NCBI GenBank assembly: GCA_013399875.1
Contig: VXAZ01004027.1
Location: forward strand, 700,186-764,185
Reading direction: 5' to 3'
Source: Gymnorhina tibicen
Taxonomy: Eukaryota > Chordata > Aves > Passeriformes > Artamidae
DNA length: 64,000 nt
Under the pieces are notes generated by a model that was not told the DNA's origin, did not search any database, and saw nothing but the letters and a program-made list of their open reading frames with translations. The position numbers were made by a program, and so were the translations under genes. Below are positions 62,101-64,000 of this stretch, in pieces (position 1 is the stretch's first letter; the number at the start of each line of letters is the position of its first letter).

Positions 62101-62627
62101 GTGTGTGCGTTTAAAACAGGAAGGAGCCTTCAAGCTGACAACTGCAGGCACATCATTTATGATGCTCTCAGACAGATGGAACACTGTTGTCAGGAGAAGG
62201 CAGGAATGTAAGGTGACTAAGTAGAGAGCTACTGAGGACAAAGTGCGTAAGAGAACCTTGCAGAGCAGGAAATAAGCTCTCTGGAGTACTCAACAGGGAA
62301 TTTTTGTACTTATGTAAAAGCATCCTTTGTCTGTTCTGGGTCTTTAGCTAAATGCACCATGTCATTTTCTGAGCAGCCATGTTGCTGTCATTGGTAGGAG
62401 TAAATCACTCTTCCTCCTGCTTCTTGTTTTTCAGAAGTTGCCTAAGAACATGCTCTACCTTACAAAAACCTCTCCCCCCAAAATACTTCATCACCCAGTT
62501 CTGCCTAATAAATACCCCTTAGTTATAAATTATTTAAGTTGGTATTAACCATGTAAAACCTAATACTGTTATTCTGTTTTTCTAGTTATATCCACGAATA
62601 AAACCTCGACAGCGAACCCTTGCTTGA
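19992..62627 (+). CDS. PPP1R13B: PPP1R13B / ASPP1, coding span of exons 2-17 (5' end outside window)
   Basis: ASPP1 is a p53-family co-activator and PP1 regulatory subunit found at cell junctions, in cytoplasm and in nucleus. It steers p53/p63/p73 toward pro-apoptotic targets and also acts in Ras and Hippo/YAP signalling. Sixteen exons splice in frame to 1091 residues; with the few exon 1 residues this matches human ASPP1 (about 1090). Domain order, numbering from the exon 2 Met: ubiquitin-like/RA-like 1-about 85; coiled coil about 113-325; Pro/Ser-rich 326-865; RVKF PP1 motif 884-887; ankyrin repeats about 890-1010; SH3 about 1024-1084. Signature strings include [37 protein letters not shown] and the C-terminus [15 protein letters not shown]1 is preferred over ASPP2 because of [31 protein letters not shown] and the RQRTLA ending. 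It is intact, with no frameshift or internal stop. Confidence 0.97.
20905..20979 (-). mobile_element. CR1 LINE 3' end, 5'-truncated
   Basis: On the + strand it reads AGAATCATAGAATAGG, then GGAATGGTTTGGGTTGGGAG, then AATCTAGTTCCAATCCCC. This is the reverse complement of the CR1 3' end, with its terminal octamer-type repeat at the low-coordinate side. Only about 75 bp remain, which is typical of 5'-truncated CR1 insertions in birds. Confidence 0.88.
23184..23237 (+). CDS. PPP1R13B: Candidate 54-nt alternative microexon in PPP1R13B intron 2
   Basis: The acceptor tract CACTTCATTTTATTTTTAG ends at 23183 and the donor is TTAG|GTAAGA. It starts with two bases that complete the G left by exon 2 (GAG, Glu) and ends with one base that pairs with AG of exon 3 (GAG again), so it inserts 18 residues (after [19 protein letters not shown]) without changing frame. 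No stop codon. It would extend a loop of the ubiquitin-like domain. Short pseudo-exons with good sites occur by chance in long introns, so this is a candidate only. Confidence 0.35.
   Translation, partial: RMRDHFSSRKMLLKSKN
25505..25616 (+). repeat. GT-rich tract with G-runs and poly-T
   Basis: The sense strand has GGGGG, GGG, GGGG and GGG runs between T-runs and ends in a T12 run. It is low complexity; any open frame across it is compositional. Confidence 0.6.
26867..26986 (+). CDS. PPP1R13B: PPP1R13B exon 3: rest of ubiquitin-like domain
   Basis: The acceptor is CTTTTAG at 26866 and the donor is CAGA|GTAAGT, 120 nt, phase 1 in and out. It encodes [18 protein letters not shown] then [15 protein letters not shown] and SNEQ. 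The FFLRHE motif is shared by ASPP1 and ASPP2, while [11 protein letters not shown] is ASPP1-type. It completes the N-terminal beta-grasp domain. Confidence 0.97.
26987..28487 (+). other. PPP1R13B: PPP1R13B intron 3
   Basis: 1.5 kb, phase 1. It holds a small inverted repeat (CATACAA / TTGTATG at 28370-28387) followed by two GAATTCTCA copies. No exon-like or repeat element is recognised. Confidence 0.9.
28488..28555 (+). CDS. PPP1R13B: PPP1R13B exon 4: linker after ubiquitin-like domain
   Basis: The acceptor is TACTTTTAG at 28487 and the donor is GGG|GTATGT, 68 nt, entering in phase 1 and leaving in phase 0. It encodes [19 protein letters not shown] then TENG, matching the basic polar linker of ASPP1. 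The phase 0 exit matters because an alternative first exon in intron 4 also exits in phase 0. Confidence 0.96.
31290..31502 (+). mobile_element. CR1 LINE 3' end, diverged
   Basis: The pattern GGAACAGACTGTTCAGAGTC, then GTGGAATTTTGATC, then AACCAGATGACTTCTAGAGAC, then a terminal CATTCTTTGATTCTGTGAT follows the plus-orientation CR1 3' region and its terminal ATTCTGTG repeat. The 5' limit is approximate. Confidence 0.8.
32479..32560. repeat. Degenerate 42-bp tandem duplication
   Basis: ACTGAGGGAATTCTTA starts at 32479 and again at 32521, each followed by a related GGAA...CATTAACAG segment. Two imperfect copies; an old local duplication. Confidence 0.75.
36440..36731 (+). promoter_or_regulatory. 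PPP1R13B: Candidate internal promoter / 5' UTR of alternative ASPP1 first exon
   Basis: The roughly 400-nt stretch spanning this block and the following open frame keeps about ten CpGs while flanking intron is nearly CpG-free. It is mixed-complexity sequence unlike surrounding AT-rich intron. An in-frame TAG at 36711-36713 lies just before the candidate ATG, as expected of 5' UTR. No clear TATA box is identified and the start site cannot be located from sequence alone. Confidence 0.3.
36732..36836 (+). CDS. PPP1R13B: Candidate alternative first coding exon (N-terminal variant of ASPP1)
   Basis: The ATG at 36732 has A at -3 and G at +4. The frame runs 35 codons, beginning [16 protein letters not shown] and ending AITWENSEQ, and stops being needed exactly at CAG|GTAATT (donor 36837). 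Exit phase is 0, the same as exon 4, so it joins exon 5 (VGNPRVELT) in frame. The product would be about 1014 residues, replacing residues 1-112 and so lacking the ubiquitin-like/RAS-binding domain but keeping coiled coil, PP1 motif, ankyrin and SH3. N-terminally shortened forms are known for the paralogue ASPP2; I do not know this one as described for ASPP1. No homology search was possible. Confidence 0.55.
38781..39314 (+). other. Unexplained 177-codon open frame in intron 4
   Basis: It lies in a locally GC-richer stretch, and open frames also exist on the opposite strand, which suggests composition rather than coding. The translation is Cys/Leu-rich with no recognised family motif, no signal peptide and no flanking splice context that fits the phase 0 intron. 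It is possibly a decayed repeat or a chance frame. Confidence 0.15.
39745..39810 (+). repeat. G/T-rich tract followed by C-run
   Basis: A GGGGGG, GGGG, GG, GGG series with T-rich loops is followed at about 39797 by CCCC and CCCCCC. The G- and C-runs could pair with each other in RNA, or the G-runs could form a quadruplex. Confidence 0.45.
41573..41591. repeat. 19-bp near-perfect palindrome
   Basis: ATGCCCTTT and AAAGGGCAT flank a single T in intron 4. No known site is implied. Confidence 0.7.
45660..45761 (+). CDS. PPP1R13B: PPP1R13B exon 5: start of coiled-coil region
   Basis: The acceptor is TTCTGCAG at 45659 and the donor is AAG|GTAATA, 102 nt, phase 0 at both ends. It encodes [17 protein letters not shown], then a Gln-rich run and QQQMLVAK, nearly identical to mammalian ASPP1. 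It is the first exon common to the main and the candidate N-terminal variant transcripts. Confidence 0.98.
45762..46810 (+). other. PPP1R13B: PPP1R13B intron 5
   Basis: 1.05 kb, AT-rich, phase 0. Nothing recognised within it. Confidence 0.9.
46811..46985 (+). CDS. PPP1R13B: PPP1R13B exon 6: coiled coil
   Basis: The acceptor is TTTTGTCAG and the donor is CTGT|GTATGT, 175 nt, entering phase 0 and leaving phase 1. It encodes [17 protein letters not shown], then [14 protein letters not shown] and [18 protein letters not shown]. The Gln/Glu/Arg-rich heptad character gives a long helix used for oligomerisation. Confidence 0.98.
46986..47366 (+). other. PPP1R13B: PPP1R13B intron 6
   Basis: 381 nt, phase 1, with a GTATGT donor. 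AT-rich, with no further feature seen. Confidence 0.9.
47367..47563 (+). CDS. PPP1R13B: PPP1R13B exon 7: coiled coil
   Basis: The acceptor is TTAATTTTAG and the donor is CAG|GTAAGT, 197 nt, entering phase 1 and leaving phase 0. It encodes (S)[18 protein letters not shown], then [36 protein letters not shown] and LYQELQ. It follows ASPP1 closely. Confidence 0.98.
47564..49333 (+). other. PPP1R13B: PPP1R13B intron 7
   Basis: 1.77 kb, phase 0. It contains a perfect 16-bp palindrome (48083-48098), a T13A7 run (48261-48280) and, just before exon 8, T10 and T13 runs that form an unusually long polypyrimidine tract. Confidence 0.9.
48083..48098. repeat. Perfect 16-bp palindrome
   Basis: TGCACTATATAGTGCA equals its own reverse complement. 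It lies in AT-rich intron 7 and no known regulatory role is implied. Confidence 0.85.
49334..49498 (+). CDS. PPP1R13B: PPP1R13B exon 8: end of coiled coil with QKEN tail
   Basis: The acceptor is TTTTTGAAG after long T-runs and the donor is CCT|GTAAGA, 165 nt, phase 0 at both ends. It encodes [17 protein letters not shown], then [20 protein letters not shown] and [14 protein letters not shown]. From memory, human ASPP1 ends this segment sooner (LYGKKIQ, then LNRVNG), whereas ASPP2 has a KKKAALQQKENLPV-like tail, so the bird exon keeps an ASPP2-like end. If intron 8 were retained, translation would stop after two more codons (TAA at 49505-49507). Confidence 0.93.
49499..50312 (+). other. PPP1R13B: PPP1R13B intron 8
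   Basis: 814 nt, phase 0, with an in-frame stop seven bases inside. Nothing else recognised. Confidence 0.9.
50313..50493 (+). CDS. PPP1R13B: PPP1R13B exon 9: start of Pro/Ser-rich region
   Basis: The acceptor is CATTTTCAG and the donor is TCTG|GTAAGT, 181 nt, entering phase 0 and leaving phase 1. It encodes [18 protein letters not shown], then [15 protein letters not shown] and NSTHGRSKS. It matches ASPP1 ([26 protein letters not shown]). The RSKS end borders the candidate cassette exon. Confidence 0.97.
52179..52334 (+). CDS. PPP1R13B: Candidate 156-nt cassette exon of PPP1R13B (52 residues)
   Basis: The acceptor GTCCGGTAG ends at 52178, with a branch-like TGTAAC about 28 nt upstream and a T/C-rich tract before that. 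The donor is CACT|GTGAGT. It starts with two bases completing exon 9's G (GAG, Glu) and ends with one base completed by exon 10's CT (TCT, Ser), so it fits the phase 1 intron and its length is divisible by three. No stop over 52 codons; it begins [18 protein letters not shown] and ends [11 protein letters not shown]. The insert separates RSKS from ANDGNW. Human ASPP1 as I know it lacks it. The non-G last exonic base and G/T-interrupted tract suggest weak, regulated splicing. Confidence 0.5.
53066..53195 (-). mobile_element. CR1 LINE fragment, internal to 3' region
   Basis: On the + strand it reads TAGACCAGGTCGCTCAAAG, CATCCAGCCTGGCCTTGAAC, CTCCAGGGATGGAGCATTC and CTTCTCTGGACAAGCTGTGC, which is the reverse complement of the CR1 3' region. 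The true 3' terminus is missing. Boundaries are approximate. Confidence 0.88.
55081..55250 (+). CDS. PPP1R13B: PPP1R13B exon 10
   Basis: The acceptor is TGTTTTCAAG and the donor is CTG|GTGGGT (G at +3, weaker than neighbours), 170 nt, entering phase 1 and leaving phase 0. It encodes [20 protein letters not shown], then [20 protein letters not shown] and LGSTDKL. It corresponds to ASPP1 NDGNWPTLKQ and KQGTVSSQPVP. Confidence 0.95.
55251..56106 (+). other. PPP1R13B: PPP1R13B intron 10
   Basis: 856 nt, phase 0. It has a pyrimidine-rich stretch at 55480-55560 but no paired exon signal. Confidence 0.9.
56107..56608 (+). CDS. PPP1R13B: PPP1R13B exon 11: proline-rich region
   Basis: The acceptor is TTACACAG and the donor is GCAG|GTAGAA, 502 nt, entering phase 0 and leaving phase 1. 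It encodes [20 protein letters not shown], then [36 protein letters not shown] and [20 protein letters not shown]. These blocks are diagnostic of ASPP1 and rich in PxxP and SP sites. Base composition is more GC-rich than the introns. Confidence 0.97.
56609..57153 (+). other. PPP1R13B: PPP1R13B intron 11
   Basis: 545 nt, phase 1. It contains a perfect-consensus unused donor CAACAG|GTAAGT at 56985/56986, but no frame-compatible exon ends there. Confidence 0.9.
57154..57920 (+). CDS. PPP1R13B: PPP1R13B exon 12: largest exon, Pro/Ser/acidic region
   Basis: The acceptor is CTTTTCCTCAG and the donor is CCA|GTAAGT, 767 nt, entering phase 1 and leaving phase 0. It encodes [19 protein letters not shown], the strongly conserved [57 protein letters not shown] and [12 protein letters not shown], then a low-complexity acidic/Pro stretch with TEDNNNN and [19 protein letters not shown]-type sites are phospho-regulated in the ASPP family. 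The exon is GC-richer than its surroundings. Confidence 0.97.
57921..59496 (+). other. PPP1R13B: PPP1R13B intron 12
   Basis: 1.58 kb, phase 0. It contains a G/T-rich tract with T16 (58217-58260) and an exon-like open stretch at 58501-58661 whose phase does not fit. Confidence 0.9.
58217..58260 (+). repeat. T-rich tract ending in T16
   Basis: GGG and T-run alternation closing with 16 consecutive T on the sense strand. Low complexity. Confidence 0.8.
59497..59634 (+). CDS. PPP1R13B: PPP1R13B exon 13: RVKF PP1-docking motif and ankyrin entry
   Basis: The acceptor is TCTACTCAG and the donor is GAG|GTAAGC, 138 nt, phase 0 at both ends. It encodes [38 protein letters not shown] and [12 protein letters not shown] (residues 884-887) is the RVxF docking site for protein phosphatase 1; as I recall, human ASPP1 has RVRF and ASPP2 RVKF, both functional forms. 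The following helix begins the ankyrin fold that contacts p53. Confidence 0.97.
59635..59711 (+). other. PPP1R13B: PPP1R13B intron 13 (77 nt)
   Basis: A very short GT-AG intron (GTAAGC to CAACAG), phase 0, close to the practical minimum for vertebrates. Reading through meets a stop (TAA at 59644-59646). Confidence 0.95.
59712..59845 (+). CDS. PPP1R13B: PPP1R13B exon 14: ankyrin repeats
   Basis: The acceptor is TTTTCAACAG and the donor is TG|GTAAGT, 134 nt, entering phase 0 and splitting the Trp codon. It encodes [38 protein letters not shown] and AADSDG. The [13 protein letters not shown] and [16 protein letters not shown] repeats are textbook ankyrin motifs, and [12 protein letters not shown] is ASPP1-type. 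Confidence 0.98.
59846..60552 (+). other. PPP1R13B: PPP1R13B intron 14
   Basis: 707 nt, splitting a Trp codon. Nothing recognised. Confidence 0.9.
60553..60719 (+). CDS. PPP1R13B: PPP1R13B exon 15: last ankyrin repeats
   Basis: The acceptor is TTTATTTCAG and the donor is TATG|GTAAGT, 167 nt, leaving in phase 1. It encodes (W)[36 protein letters not shown] and [19 protein letters not shown]. It is almost invariant between ASPP1 and ASPP2 and forms the p53-binding ankyrin surface. Confidence 0.98.
60720..61498 (+). other. PPP1R13B: PPP1R13B intron 15
   Basis: 779 nt, phase 1. The frame is open for about 70 nt upstream of exon 16, without a second acceptor of note. Confidence 0.9.
61499..61698 (+). 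CDS. PPP1R13B: PPP1R13B exon 16: SH3 domain
   Basis: The acceptor is GTTACAG and the donor is GGG|GTAAGT, 200 nt, entering phase 1 and leaving phase 0. It encodes [60 protein letters not shown] and LG. The ALWDY motif, the acidic RT loop ([11 protein letters not shown]), the WWW binding-surface tryptophans and GYVPKN are SH3 hallmarks. The exon is markedly GC-rich. Confidence 0.98.
61699..62585 (+). other. PPP1R13B: PPP1R13B intron 16
   Basis: 887 nt, phase 0, ending TTCTGTTTTTCTAG. Nothing recognised. Confidence 0.9.
62586..62627 (+). CDS. PPP1R13B: PPP1R13B exon 17: C-terminal codons and stop
   Basis: It encodes [13 protein letters not shown] and TGA (62625-62627). The RTLA ending is ASPP1-type (ASPP2 ends RSLA). 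It completes the last SH3 strand and the basic tail. Confidence 0.98.
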   Translation, partial: LYPRIKPRQRTLA

Positions 62628-62718
62628 ATTCAGTTGTACAACAGTGCAGTACCATGCTGGTAACTGGAAACTTAGAACATACACTGGAGCCATCAGTTTT
62701 GATCATTTCACACAGAGA

Positions 62719-62724
62719 AATAAA
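62719..62724 (+). promoter_or_regulatory. PPP1R13B: Proximal AATAAA polyadenylation signal
   Basis: A canonical hexamer about 90 nt after the stop codon, followed within about 30 nt by a GT/T-rich stretch (GGTGCTTTCTCTTGTT) of the kind found in downstream elements. If used, it gives a very short 3' UTR that excludes both hairpins. No other AATAAA was seen in the rest of the window. Confidence 0.5.
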
Positions 62725-62900
62725 ACTATGATATTTAGTTTTAATGGTGCTTTCTCTTGTTAAATGGACAGCATCCACGATTCCCAAGATCTGCAGTTTG
62801 TAAAGGAGGATCGTTTGTGTGTGACCCAGCACTGAGGAGAGCGATACCTCCACTACCGACAGTGTTGCGCCAACTCTCGTCTAACGCAGTGTTTTGAGTC

Positions 62901-62922
62901 AAAGTTCCGTGGTAGGAACTTT
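62901..62922 (+). other. PPP1R13B: 3' UTR stem-loop, 8-bp perfect stem
   Basis: AAAGTTCC (62901-62908) and GGAACTTT (62915-62922) enclose the six-base loop GTGGTA. Confidence 0.5.
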
Positions 62923-63139
62923 CTTGTGTTCCATGTTCAGAGGTGGCATTTGCAGATTGCAGATGCGCTGTCCAGTTTGCTCCAACCCCCCACAGCAACT
63001 GTCCCACGTCGGGATTTTGGGTATTTTTGTTCGATACCAGTGAATGTTGAGTTCTCATTACCGATCAACTCTTTGTGTTCTAGGACACGAGATCTTCACC
63101 TGTTACATGCATAATTAAGTAGTTACCAAAGCTTGGTGA

Positions 63140-63187
63140 AGACTAGGATTTTAGGTGACAACATGCTGAACACTTAAATCCTAGTCT
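63140..63187 (+). other. PPP1R13B: 3' UTR hairpin, 12-bp perfect stem
   Basis: AGACTAGGATTT (63140-63151) pairs perfectly with AAATCCTAGTCT (63176-63187) around a 24-nt apical part, in which AGGTG and CACTT could extend pairing. A further CCTAGTCT copy lies at 63211-63218. It would be present only in transcripts extending past the proximal AATAAA. Confidence 0.6.
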
Positions 63188-63978
63188 GGACAACCCCAAC
63201 AAAAGCTTTACCTAGTCTAGCATCTTGCATTATTTGCATTTAGAATCAAGCTAGAGAACTAACAAAACCAACAGTATTTGTACACTTCTCAAAGTCCCTA
63301 CACAATATTTCACTTGGTGTTTTACTTTCTTATTATTCAGCCTACAGCACCGGTGTTACCTCTACGAATGTAAAGGTTCCCCTACTAACTCCCTGAGCTT
63401 GTCCAGCCTGGACACAGCAGTTAGTACTGAAGTTGCAGCAGCCTAAGGGATTTGTATGTCTGCAGGGATGGAAGTGCAATAGTTGAAAAGGGTTAAGAGT
63501 TTGGTAAGGGTTATACTGTGTCACCTGAAGTCTGCCTGAGTCAGTCTAGAAGAAAATATGAAGGACTGGATAGAATTAGAAGAGGGTTGTGTAGATGCCA
63601 AGTCAAGGAGAAGAAAGAAACAAGGTTTAGAGAAGGATTTAAGAAAGGCAATAGCTTTGAGGACAGTTTCTGTGGTTCTTGGCAGCCTACACCTGCTGCC
63701 AAGGCAAGTTATGCAATAACCTGTTCCACTACATTGTAGTTTCAAGCAAAAAAAACCCCCACAAATAGGCACTTCACTGGAATTTTAATTGTACATGATT
63801 TTATATACCAAAAGTATATTTTGAATTTCCCATTATAAGTTTTAGCCATATTTCTTGTAATTTTCTCCCATTTAACAGTATGCAATTTGATTAACTCTTC
63901 ATGTACAAGTTCTGTGTATAATTTATATATCCATTTCTGCAGTGCTGTAACTTGCTTTTACCACAGGTCAGCATTAAC

Positions 63979-63986
63979 TGTATATA
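63979..63986 (+). promoter_or_regulatory. PPP1R13B: Pumilio-type element TGTATATA
   Basis: It matches UGUANAUA exactly in AT-rich sequence near the window end. The motif is short, and relevance depends on the 3' UTR reaching this far. Confidence 0.3.
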
Positions 63987-64000
63987 TTGTGGTGAAAAGT

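Larger units (their letters stand above)
62628..64000 (+). other. PPP1R13B: PPP1R13B 3' UTR, at least partly, running to window end
   Basis: Non-coding sequence follows the stop with mixed composition, including a CpG-retaining block at about 62815-63070, two perfect hairpins and an AT-rich end. No gene is seen on the minus strand. In human, ZFYVE21 lies tail-to-tail with this gene, so an opposing gene just beyond the window is expected by synteny but is not visible here. The true 3' end cannot be fixed. Confidence 0.7.

Noticed and set aside
62628..64000. Opposing gene (ZFYVE21 expected by human synteny) on the minus strand
   Set aside because: No minus-strand coding exon or splice pattern is visible; if present, the gene begins beyond the window end.

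Overview
The window comes from a bird genome and holds most of one gene, PPP1R13B (ASPP1, apoptosis-stimulating of p53 protein 1), on the + strand. Birds are indicated by scattered, truncated CR1 LINE copies, including one with the AGAATCATAGAAT-type 3' terminus on the minus strand and one ending in GATTCTGTG on the plus strand, by low repeat density, and by ASPP1 coding sequence close to but distinct from mammalian ASPP1. I cannot name the species.

Layout: 1-19991 is the 3' part of a long intron 1. Exon 1, which in human ASPP1 encodes only the first few residues, must lie upstream. Sixteen coding exons follow, numbered 2-17 here: 19992-20139, 26867-26986, 28488-28555, 45660-45761, 46811-46985, 47367-47563, 49334-49498, 50313-50493, 55081-55250, 56107-56608, 57154-57920, 59497-59634, 59712-59845, 60553-60719, 61499-61698 and 62586-62627. 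All use GT/AG sites, all phases agree, and together they give 1091 residues and a stop. The 3' UTR starts at 62628 and probably runs past the window end. No second gene is visible on either strand.

The protein reads as an N-terminal ubiquitin-like/Ras-association-like domain (exons 2-3), a long Gln/Glu/Lys-rich coiled coil (exons 5-8), a proline- and serine-rich middle (exons 9-12), an RVKF PP1-docking motif (exon 13), ankyrin repeats (exons 13-15) and a C-terminal SH3 domain (exons 16-17).

The most interesting content is unannotated-looking transcript structure. (1) At 36732-36836 in intron 4 an ATG in strong Kozak context opens a 35-codon frame that ends exactly at a CAG|GTAATT donor in phase 0, the phase needed to join exon 5. 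It sits in a CpG-retaining block and predicts an N-terminally different ASPP1 lacking the ubiquitin-like domain. (2) At 52179-52334 in intron 9 there is a 156-nt, phase-compatible, stop-free candidate cassette exon adding 52 residues. (3) At 23184-23237 in intron 2 there is a 54-nt phase-compatible candidate microexon inside the ubiquitin-like domain. (4) The 3' UTR contains a perfect 12-bp inverted repeat at 63140-63187. All of these need transcript or conservation data to confirm.
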